From: Epiperipatus broadwayi
Lineage: Eukaryota > Onychophora > Udeonychophora > Euonychophora > Peripatidae
Reading direction: 5' to 3'
Length of the DNA stretch: 64,000 nt
Assembly: GCA_028023455.1 (NCBI GenBank)
Contig: JAQFVV010006727.1
Location: 272,501 to 336,500 of the forward strand
The position numbers were made by a program, and so were the translations under genes. The notes beneath the pieces are model-generated. The model was not told the DNA's origin, did not search any database, and saw only the letters and a program-made list of their open reading frames with translations. Positions 47,313 to 56,972 of this stretch are shown here, piece after piece. The number at the start of each line of letters is the position of its first letter. The first letter of the stretch is position 1.

Positions 47313-50060
47313 CAGGGGTGGCGAACCTTTATAGAATGATTGGTGTGCCATACAGTTATTAAATCAAAATATAAACAACTTAATTTTTACAGTTTTTTTA
47401 AAAGTTTATAAAACAAAATATTAACAATAATAATCAAACAAAAAATCTACATAAACTAAATAAAAGTGAACAATATTTATTTTAAAGAGCACATGTTGAA
47501 TAAAATGTAATAGTAAAAAATTAATAGTAATTAAAACAAAATTTTGGAAATAAACATAAAATCAACACAAATATACATTATTTAATGAGATTTTTGCTGT
47601 TATACATTGGATGCCAAATGTTTTATAACTGGTTCACATTTTGTCAATTTTAATAATGTACATACTGAACTAGATTCATCTGTCATTCTATTTCTCGAAC
47701 TGTCTTTAATTAAATTCATTTCTGAAAACAATGATTCACATGCATATGTAGAGGAGAAAATTGATAATATAGTGGTCGCTAATTTTTTTAAACAATCAAA
47801 TGTTTCAGAAATAACATTCCAGGCAGTCAACAGATCCTCTTCAGCATTCTTTTTACATATGTCCAACAATCAATCATTTTCTATTGTTTCTAACTCATTC
47901 TTCACATCAACAAATTTCTGTTTCTACATAAAACTGGATTGAAAATCAACTGACTGAATTTCCATATCCAAATTGTCATTCAAAATTTCCTAACTCCAGA
48001 CTATCCATTGATATTATGTCTGGGTATACAATAAATTTTGATGTTTTTGAAAATTGTCTGAACTGTGTAAATCTCACAAAAAATTTTTTAGTTATCGATT
48101 GAATTACAGCACAAAAGTCTTGCATCAACTTTACGTGATCTGGCTTTTTGTGAAATTCTAAATCAGTCAAGAACTTTTTAGATTTGGAAAATATTTGAAG
48201 GTGTAATAAAATGTTTGAATATTTGAATTTAATTTCTAATGCTTTGAGCAAATCAAACATGACAACAATTGTCTTATTATAACCTTGCAGTTTCACTTTT
48301 AATTCATTTAGATGTGAACACATATCAACAAAAAACATTAATTTCAAACATCATTTAACATCCATTAATTAATTATATTTTTCAATGATTTTCTCATTAA
48401 GTAAAAACAGTCTAATTTCATCTAAACACTCAACAAATCTTTGAAGAACTTTTTCTCAAATTAACCATTAGACATTGTAGTACATAAGTGAATTATTGTA
48501 TGCTGAGTTCACCTCACTCAATAAATTTATAAAATAAATTGACTAACTTAGTCACAACAGTTCATAACATCCACCAGTGGCTTAAAACTGACCTTGTGCA
48601 TAAAATCTGCTGATGCAATGACAACCCAAAATTGAATGTCCAATATGCTTGGGTAAATAAACTGAGAAAACCATTTTCTTTCCCAGTCGTACTTAGAGCA
48701 TCATATGTAGTTATTGATACAATGTTGGTAACATCTATTTCTTTTTCAGCAATTACATTTCAAACTTCATTGCAAATATCTATTCCTTTTGTTGTTGGTA
48801 CTAATGAGCTAAAACAGATCAATTCTTTGATATTATTTCCAACACAATAGCGCATAAAAATAGCCAGCAGGCTGATTTATTTATTCTGTACTTTCACCAA
48901 TGCAGAGAGAAATTAAACTAGATTTTATATCTTGTTTTTGTTGGTAAGTTATGTTGTTAGCTATTTGCAGGATTCTTTCTTTAACTGTATTTCTAGCCAA
49001 TGATAAATCTTTTATGCTCTGAATAATTTTTGCTTTGTTTTCAAAATATTCAAAAAGAACTGCTGCACATTTCATCCAAGCTTCTTTCATATATTCTCCA
49101 TCATTAGAAGGTTTCCCATATTTGGCAATTACATTTGAAATTAAAAAAAAAAAAAAACTAGCACCAAGTTATACTTGAATGATTTTTGATAAATTTCATT
49201 AAGATATTGATTGAATATTTATATTTTTAAATGCTTGGGCAATATATTCTTTTTGTTCATCTTTACTTTTTCACAAAGTGATTTAAGATTGGTCTCATAA
49301 TGCCATTTTACCAATGATGTTCTCAATACAATTGTTCCAGAATATAAAACACATACTGTACCTTTGTTAATAATTCCATAATCATCAGTCCACCAATTTT
49401 GAAATTCTCTACTGCTTGATAATTTTTTTTTTCTAATCATATTAATATAATGATAACAAATTATTTAAAAGTAAATTTAAATGAGCTTTAATAATTTTAT
49501 AAATCAAAGATTTATTATATGTTAAAATATATTATCTTTACATTACATTTTTACAACAAAACTTCAAGCAAAAAGAAAAAAAAAACCTTGTTTGATATTG
49601 TTGATTAGGCATTTCCTTCATTTGTTCACGATTTTGATTATTTTAAAAAAATGAATGGTGTCATCACGTTTAGATAAAAATAGATTAGGACAGAAAATAA
49701 TTTTATTGTTTTTACTTTACGTTTGAAAAAAAAATATTTCAAAGAATTATATTGGAATCATTCGACAGGTTGAATTAAAATATCCCCACTTATATATGTA
49801 TAATTTCTTTTTTTTTTTCAAATTTTGTATTTTATTGCTTCTAATCAGAATTCAATTGTAAACTGAATTCTACTATAATATTATATTTATTTATTTTACC
49901 TTTGGTTTACAGCAAATTTTTATTAGTACAGATTTTAGCAACAAAAAAAATATTGAATAATTTAAAGCATAGAAAATTATAATATGTAAATAGTTCGCGT
50001 GCCAGTAAAAAATTCAAAAATACCATCTCTGGCACGCATGTCATAGGTTCGCCATCACTG
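47313..50060 (-). mobile_element. hAT DNA transposon with both ends, 2748 bp
   Basis: The left end CAGGGGTGGCGAACCT and the right end (complement CAGTGATGGCGAACCT) are 16-bp terminal inverted repeats with two mismatches, of the CAGNGNTGGCGAACC type found in many hAT elements. A sub-terminal word GTGTGCCA / GCGTGCCA follows on each side. An 8-bp target duplication with one change flanks it. The element carries one decayed BED-finger transposase gene on the minus strand. Confidence 0.85.
47600..49440 (-). pseudogene. hAT transposase, ZBED5/GTF2IRD2/EPM2AIP1-like, decayed
   Basis: Read from 49440 to 47600. The N-terminus FQNWWTDDYGIINKGTVCVL then RTSLVKWHYETNLKSLCEKV (49219-49440) matches the BED-type finger that binds transposon ends, but the second cysteine of the CxxC pair is lost (VCVLYSG). 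48881-49090 reads MKEAWMKCAAVLFEYFEN then LSLARNTVKERILQIANNI and a trailing LISLCIGESTE, where the family has the catalytic-domain start (ALDESTD); the Asp is Gly. 47976-48347 reads KLMFFVDMCSHLNELKVKLQ. 47600-47869 has the C-terminal dimerisation segment ILSIFSSTYACESLFSEMN then NRMTDESSSVC. Frameshifts and stops separate these blocks. Plus-strand frames at 47607-47942 and 48632-48850 are shadows. Confidence 0.8.
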
Positions 50061-50068
50061 TTCTAACA
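50061..50068 (+). repeat. hAT target-site duplication, right (TTCTAACA)
   Basis: Partner of 47305-47312 with one substitution. Confidence 0.8.
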
Positions 50069-52005
50069 AAAGTCAGAGCAGACAAATATATAAAATAAAA
50101 CATATTTTCTATGTAAATAAAATAAAATACATTTCTAGTATTCTATTTATAACTCTGTCTTTATATAATTTTTATTTAAAAACTGCAACTGCAGAAAAAC
50201 ATATATATATACTAATCATACATGCAGCTTTGTTCATGATAACAGAATAAAAAAATATAATGCATATTTACATGAAATAATAATAGGAGTTGCCTACAGT
50301 AGTATCACAAAAAATATAAATTTTTAAAAATCAGTTATACTATTAAATTTGATTACGATTTTAGTTTAAATATATTTCTCACATGATAAACTGATTTTTA
50401 AAAATAGCGATAAAATTTTAAGATTGGCACATGAGAAATTAAATGATACAAATGAAATTTAATTAGTAAAAAAATTATTTATGAAATCAGATTTTAGCTC
50501 ATTTTACCAAACACTATAATTATCTTCTTTTCTGTAACATGTATTTGAATATGCAGGTCACAACATGCTTTGTAAATGTTTAATAAATGTTCCAAGGATT
50601 CTTTAATATTTTAATAAGTGCTGCCCAATTTTCCATTTTTATGAAGTCATTTCACTCATATTGCAAATTATCAAAATAAATACCACAAAGCAAAAATCCA
50701 TAGCCTATGTAATACTCCCCCCCCCCAAAAAAAAAAGACAAGAAACAAAAAATAATAAATAAACAAACTTTCACATTTATAAAGTAATAAGGATGGATAT
50801 GTGTATGTCTACTGAATAAACATTCAAATTACTAGAGGCATAATCTATATTAAAAAAGTGTTAGCATCACTAAATTACCATTGTTGGCTTGGTCATGTAG
50901 CTGCTTCCTCAATAATCAATGTCAAGTATCCTCTTATTACAGATTGTGTTGGTTTAATTATTTAAGAATTTATTAAAAAAATTAATTATTGTTCTGATAA
51001 TTTATTTAGTTATTGAAATAAGTGAATAAATCTATAATATATATAGGGCATTTACTTATTTATAACCAGCACCACCATATGAATAAGAAACCCCTTTGTG
51101 CAAGGTAAATTTTAGCACTATCCATCATTCTATGAAATAAAATTTGTAAATTAAAAGACATTTTTTCCCCAATGCTTTCACAAAAAAACCTTGAAAATAT
51201 GGCTTTAATCATTTAACATGTTTGGTAAATATCTTACACGTTTCATTCATTTATTTTTATAAAATAAATTTGGAGATTAAAACACATGCTAAAATAAAAC
51301 AAATTCATGTTTAAAAAGTAATTTGTGAAACAATAATTAAATAATACCTTAACACGAAAATATTTCTTTAGTAAATTTAAAATTTGTAATTTTTTTCTTT
51401 CAAAAGTTTTCGCATTATTTTTTGGACAATCCTGCAAAATTAAAATTATTAGTAGAAATGGGAAATATCTGTAAATAAGATAATTTTTTAAAATATCTAA
51501 GTATTTTTATCATACTTAAAAAAAACCACCACCACACAACACCTCATGAAAACCTTGAAGTGTTCCCCTACCCTTCTTGGGCCAACTCTGACATATATAA
51601 TACTTCTAATTTACTTAAAAACATTAACTATGGCCATTCTCTGAAATGGTTTGTCTCCTAGATCCGTTCCACATAGCGAGGAGAAAAGAGAGTCCAGCTT
51701 GTCTCAAATATCTTTTCTGAAATACATTAGTACAAGCTGATGTAACTCTTAGATTTTGTTACCAATAATTTGATCAACTACAACTGACATAACAATAATT
51801 TGTTAAAAATAGTTTTTGTTCATTTGAAAATCCATTCAAAATCTCTCAAGCATAAACTTATTCATATTTTCTATTCCTTTAATAATAAAATATTTACACT
51901 ATTATTTAATTTTTTTATGTGCATGTAATTCCACTATTAATAACTATAATTTATTATATATATATAGATCAATATTTTTAATTTCATACTTACATTATTT
52001 ATTGA
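50069..52005. other. AT-rich non-coding stretch
   Basis: No recognisable gene or repeat. Confidence 0.5.
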
Positions 52006-52680
52006 TTAGAGGTGATTGAACCCAGATTCTGCAGATCCTTTACATCATTCACTCCATCTTATACAAATGATACAACATATATGTGAAAAAGATAAATGAT
52101 CTCCAATGTACGTATGCACTCATCATCCCCCCCCACACATATATATATATATATATAATCAGCACTCAGTTCATATTAAGATAGCAAATCTTTAAACTTT
52201 AATGGGCAGGTTTCAATTGTCTCCACTCTAACTTTTCAGCCATCCATATCTTTGAATCTTGATTGCCAATTTTGTTGTCATACCCATGTTGACTGTAAGT
52301 CATTCTGACCTTTATATATAGGACTTTAAGACCATTTAAATATACAGAAGAGGGTGTGACAACAAAATTGGCAAACAAGGGCTTTGAATTTGCTATCATC
52401 ATATTTTCAATGATATGAATAGATGAAGAGTTGGAGACTGGAGAAAAGTGAAGTCTGTCGATTAAAGTTTGAAGATTTGCTATCTTAATATAAACTGAGT
52501 ACTGATTATATATATGAATGGGTGATGATCCAGATCAACTGATGAGTGCTGATTCAGCATGATCATATATTGGAGAGCATTTATCTTTTCCCCATGTATG
52601 TGGTCATGTGTATTGGTTGTATAAGATGGAGTGTATGACTGAAGAGAGCTTAAAAATCTGGGTTCAAATCCCCTCTAATT
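52006..52680. repeat. Nested palindrome carrying a B box
   Basis: Three sets of inverted arms lie one inside the other. The outer pair is 52006-52110 with 52560-52680, ending in GGGTTCAAATCCCCTCTAA on the right, a perfect B box. The middle pair is 52155-52203 with 52461-52510 (AAGATAGCAAATCTTTAAAC and its complement). The inner pair is 52264-52285 with 52351-52372 (GCCAATTTTGTTGTCATACC). Together this is a 675-bp imperfect palindrome with a spacer of about 65 bp. The minus frame 52199-52402 is only the palindrome read through. Confidence 0.7.
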
Positions 52681-53180
52681 ACATCTGGCTTAAGTATATA
52701 TACTATGCTTGCATTAAAATTGTTTATTAGTGTAATTTATGTTTCATTAGGCCTACTAACCTAGGTCACTGTTAAATAACACATTTGATATAACTCTTTC
52801 AACCCATTAACACCAACTTTTTAAAAATAGTTGTTTGTTTTTAAAAATCTATTAGTTACTTTTAATTCAGAAACTCTTATATATAATTAGTTTATGTTTT
52901 CTATTAGCAAAAATGGCTTCTCATTTTCATTCAATAATAAAATGTTTACACTATTTTATTATTTAATTTTTTTAATGCTTATTAATAACTAAGTTGTATT
53001 ATATATTGCACTTTATTATATAGTTCAACAATTAGGGATTCAGCCATGATTTATTTAAGGAAAGAAATTTTAAATTTTCATGCATAGATTGTTTATTTGA
53101 TAAATTTTTAGAAGCCATTAAAATGCCTTGCACTTTATTTTGTTTATTCATAGGTTATGTTGGACAACTATATATATATA
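52681..53180. other. AT-rich non-coding stretch ending in (TA)n
   Basis: Nothing recognised. A TA run (53170-53180) borders the tandem array. Confidence 0.5.
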
Positions 53181-53318
53181 TGAAAAACAAAAATGCAAGT
53201 TAAAAAACTTGCTAACGCTTGTATTTATGTCCACAGATGGCGTTCTACCAAAAACACCGATCAAGCGTATGTTTTGTTTACATAAACGTCAGAGTAGTAT
53301 TCACTATCTCTAACTATA

Positions 53319-53376
53319 ATTCCACTTTCAGATCATGATTTCAAGCTATTTGCTATCATCAGTGAAAAACAGGAAT
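53319..53376 (-). ncRNA. Type I hammerhead ribozyme, F2 unit 1
   Basis: On the minus strand, 5' to 3': distal helix I ATTCC; internal TGT; proximal TTTTCA; core CTGATGA; T; helix II AGC, loop AAATA, GCT; T; core GAA; helix III AT, loop CATG, AT; C17; then TGAAAG pairing with TTTTCA (one G-U); T; GGAAT pairing with ATTCC. Every position needed for the catalytic core is present, and the cleavage triplet ATC is of the NUH class. Cleavage is predicted between plus-strand positions 53331 and 53330. ATCATGAT at helix III is an 8-nt palindrome, allowing a two-molecule hammerhead, which is relevant because a 2-bp helix III alone would be weak. Confidence 0.85.
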
Positions 53377-53723
53377 AAAGAAACTAGATCTAAACACAAA
53401 CTCTGAGCGTTTATGAAACAATTTCTATTCAGCTTGCAAGCATGAATTTTTTAGACACGTAATGTCTTCAAACTCAGCATAGCAAACCAGATAGCTATAT
53501 GGGTCTGATATCAGTTCAGCATCTCCACATAGTAGAAGCCTCTGCAATCTATATCATTGCAAGAAAGACCTCAAAGGTACATTTATGAAAAACAAAAATG
53601 CAAGTTAAAAAACTTGCTAACGCTTGTATTTATGTCCACAGATGGCGTTCTACCAAAAACACCGATCAAGCGTATGTTTTGTTTACATAAACGTCAGAGT
53701 AGTATTCACTATCTCTAACTATA

Positions 53724-53781
53724 ATTCAACTTTCAGATCATGATTTCAAGCTATTTGCTATCATCAGTGAAAGACAGGAAT
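53724..53781 (-). ncRNA. Type I hammerhead ribozyme, F2 unit 2
   Basis: Identical core to unit 1. The proximal helix I strand is CTTTCA, fully Watson-Crick with TGAAAG. One distal helix I pair is lost (53728). The predicted cut lies between 53736 and 53735, exactly 405 nt from that of unit 1. Confidence 0.85.
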
Positions 53782-54128
53782 AAAGAAACTAGATCTAAAC
53801 ACAAACTCTGAGTGTTTATGAAACAATTTCTATTCAGCTTGCAAGCATGAATTTTTTAGACACGTAATGTCTTCAAACTCAGCATAGCAAACCAGATAGC
53901 TATATGGGTCTGATATCAGTTCAGCATCTCCACATAGTAGAAGCCTCTGCAATCTATATCATTGCAAGAAAGACCTCAAAGGTACATTTATGAAAAACAA
54001 AAATGCAAGTTAAAAAACTTGCTAACGCTTGTATTTATGTCCACAGATGGCGTTCTACCAAAAACACCGATCAAGCATATGTTTTGTTTACATAAACATC
54101 AGAGTAGTATTCACTATCTCTAACTATA

Positions 54129-54186
54129 ATTCCACTTTCAGATCATGATTTCAAGCTATTTGCTATCATCAGTGAAAGACAGGAAT
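54129..54186 (-). ncRNA. Type I hammerhead ribozyme, F2 unit 3
   Basis: Core as in unit 1, proximal helix I CTTTCA/TGAAAG and distal ATTCC/GGAAT both perfect. This is the best paired copy. The predicted cut lies between 54141 and 54140. Confidence 0.85.
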
Positions 54187-54314
54187 AAAGAAACTAGATC
54201 TAAACACAAACTCTGAGCGTTAATGAAACAATTTCTATTCAGCTTGCAAGCGTGAATTTTTTAGACACGTAATGTCTTCAAACTCAGCATAGCAAACCAG
54301 ATAGCTATATGGGT

Positions 54315-54446
54315 CTGATGACAGCAAATAGCTTGAAATCATGATCTGAAAGTGCAATTATAGTTAGAGATAGTGAATACTACTCTGATGTTTATGTAAA
54401 CAAAACATACGCTTGATCGGTGTTTTTGGTAGAACGCCATCTGTGG
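54315..54446 (+). repeat. Inverted F2 fragment starting inside the ribozyme core
   Basis: The third unit stops in GGGTCTGAT and the sequence turns into the opposite strand of a unit at CTGATGACAGCAAATAGCTT. The junction shares the word CTGAT. From there it follows the unit backward (GAAATCATGATCTGAAAG, then TAGTGAATACTACTCTGA) to CGCCATCTGTGG at 54446, where a TA run begins. The ribozyme lacks its 5' helix I strand and cannot fold alone. Confidence 0.8.
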
Positions 54447-56365
54447 ATATATATATATCAAACACTTGGTTTGTTCCACTAGATACAGTTTGTAGAATTT
54501 AATATAGTATAATCATATAGAGGTTCTATTACAATCAAGAAAATTGCATTAAATAATATCATGATCATGAAATTTGTTAAAAATTAAATTCTGTTGTGCA
54601 ATAATAATTTTTTAAAAATTGTTTTTTACTGGACAGTAGTGTGGATTATGGGTTAATTAAGAGTTTTTAGCTAGAGACCAAACCTGAGTTCACATCCAAG
54701 GAAAAACTGTTTAGTAACATGTGTAAAAAAATAATACGGCATAAAAAAGATATCATTATTAAAAATAGGAAAAGCTATTTAGTAAAACACATAAAAAGAT
54801 AATATGGCATAAAAAAGTTAGTAGTTTTATTAAAAATATTTTGCACAAGACAGCAGAAGAATCTGTTTTATGATCCCACATTCCAGAGTTAGCCACTCCA
54901 CCATTGCTTTAAACTGAATAAAGTATATGAATTCTGTAAAATCCCATTGATAAAGATAATTTCATCACATCAAAATTACTGTAATTATGAAGTAATATTT
55001 TTGAGACAAGTTTTATTTTTAAATAAATTAATAGCAATGTGTACTTTTTATATAAATTACTATACAGAAAAGAATCAGAATTAAAACCAATTCTTTTATT
55101 ATGTTGCATTAGAGTTATACATTTTAAAAGAGAACTAGAGCCTTATTTTAAAAGAGAATTCAAGTTTTACAATCAGGCAAGATTTAGCATTTAACAATCT
55201 TCTTTATAGATTTTAGTAAAGATGTTTGGGAAAGGCAGATTTAATAAATAGCTAGCTTTTAAAAGAAAGAAACGAAAGTCACAGTTTATAAACAGAGCTC
55301 TGAGAGAAAATTTACCATTCAGTTGATTTCCATTGCAGTTAGTTTTGAAGCACTTGGGACAATAATAAGTTGACAAAGTGATTGGGAAATCTAAACATTT
55401 TCATTTTCATATAAATTTTATTAATTATGGTAACAAAAGAATGTTGACCTGTTTGGTTTAGTGCAATGGTAGAGTAAATATGAAGCATATTTTGAGGGGC
55501 AAGCACAAGTTTAAGTAAAAAAGTATTCCTCTTATATTTAAATAAAAACATATTTACAATCAGAATGTGTTTCTAATAATAAAATGATTCAGAAATATAA
55601 ACATTTATATGTAAGTTTTTATTAATTATCATGATAAAATTATGTTGGCTTGTTCAGTTTTGCACAATGATATGTGTATATATGTAGTATATTTTGAGTT
55701 CAAGCCTCAAAATTCAAGGCTTGGAAAATTGATACAACAAGTTTAAGTAAAGAAGTATTTATGTCATAATTAAATAAAAAGTATTTATACTTAGAACATA
55801 TCTCTAACAATGAAATGATTCAAAAATGTAAATATTTTCATTTATATATAAATTTTATTATTATCTTGGCACCCCCATGCTAAAGCGCCTTTGAGACCTG
55901 CACACTTACATTTATAACCTCTAATTTATCATTATAATCCAAATAATTTAACAAATCTGCAATATAGTATATATATATGTTCAACTTTATAAAGTTATGC
56001 AGACAACAGATTCAATTTCAGTAGATGTATAATGACTTTTCCAATCAAACGTGAAGATTACATATTTATTTATATTTTTCCTATATAGTAGTGATACTCA
56101 TAAGATCAATATATTTGGGATTTGTAGTACTCTCTTGTTAAAAATACTTATTAGTTAAAAGCCAAGCGAGAAATAGTTTTTAAGTATTTAAATACAAATA
56201 TGCTCATTGAGCTACCAAAGAAAGAAAAAGCTGTACTCTTAACTCAAAACTCTTTCCTTAGTTTCAGTATGAACATTATTAACCTTTACTTTTATGTGTA
56301 TGGATATTTACTTAAATTAATAATAACTGAAATACAGGCTTATTATATACCTGTACCAATGTATG
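54447..56365. other. AT-rich non-coding stretch
   Basis: Short minus-strand frames (54909-55551) match nothing I know. 55560-55620 and 55770-55860 share words (AAATGATTCA, TTTATATGTAAGTTTTATTA-like), suggesting a diverged duplication. Confidence 0.4.
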
Positions 56366-56539
56366 TAATATATAGGGTATATGAGCACAGACTTTCACAT
56401 GACCCACCACTCTCCATTCTATCTCATTAAAGATTATTTATCTTTTCAACATATATGTGTGTCAAGTGTATCAGTTTATGAGATAGAGTGGAGAGCGGTG
56501 AGTCGTGTGAAAGTCTGTTCTCATATACCCTATATATTA
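56366..56539. repeat. Foldback (MITE-like), about 58-bp arms
   Basis: TAATATATAGGGTATATGAG.. is repeated in inverted form at the right end. Arms include CAGACTTTCACA and CTCTCCA(T/C)TCTATCTCAT. Wording near the centre (GTGTATCAGTTTATGAGATAG) recalls the 52-kb repeat (GTGTATTGGTTGTATAAGAT), so they may be distantly related. Confidence 0.8.
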
Positions 56540-56772
56540 AATTAATAATGTAATATAATATACACTTTAATATTTTTCATAATTTTATTTTCGGATAAGT
56601 TCTAATATACATATTTAAAGGTACACAATAAAGATTTCAATCTAATTTTTTTGATTTTATAAAAATATGACGTAGATACTTACTATTTCCTAATTGATAT
56701 AAAAATATGTTATTTTTATGGAAAATATGTAAGTACAGTATTTATAAATTACTTACGTATAATAATAACAAT

Positions 56773-56972
56773 GTATATATATATCAACGTTTTGAACGGT
56801 TGAAAAAGAAAATTATTCAGTATTAGAATCTTTAAAGCTTGCTGAACATGTTTTTGAACGCAAAGCTCACAATCATAGCACTCAAAAATCTGGCCTTAGC
56901 GGTCAAAAGCAAGTTTTAAAAATTTAATGCTGAATACTTTTTTTGAAACCTTCAAAACGTTTATATATATAT
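56773..56972. repeat. Foldback (MITE-like), about 50-bp ends
   Basis: TATATATATCAACGTTTTGA at the left pairs with TTCAAAACGTTTATATATA at the right; TATTCAGTATTA and TAATGCTGAATA pair further in. The middle has higher GC (GGCCTTAGCGGTC). TA dinucleotides flank both sides. Confidence 0.7.

Larger units (their letters stand above)
53181..54319 (-). mobile_element. F2 tandem array: 405-bp units with hammerheads
   Basis: The word TGAAAAACAAAAATGCAAG recurs at 53181, 53586 and 53991, an exact 405-bp period. Units 1 (53181-53585) and 2 (53586-53990) are complete; unit 3 is cut short at about 54319 where it meets an inverted fragment. Units differ at only a handful of positions (for example 53368 A to G in units 2 and 3, 53728 C to A), so the array is young or homogenised. 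Each unit has a complete hammerhead on the minus strand. On that strand each also has TGCTGAACTGATATCAGACC (ends at about 53521 in unit 1), matching F1. No open frame of note: the unit looks non-coding, the format of a retrozyme or of a tandem Penelope-type terminus (family inference). Confidence 0.85.

Noticed and set aside
47607-48850. Plus-strand frames over the hAT element
   Set aside because: They are antisense shadows of the minus-strand transposase, whose motifs are recognisable.
53181-54446. CRISPR-like reading of the regular 405-bp repeats
   Set aside because: Period and unit identity are those of a tandem satellite; there are no short repeats with unique spacers, and the sequence is eukaryotic.
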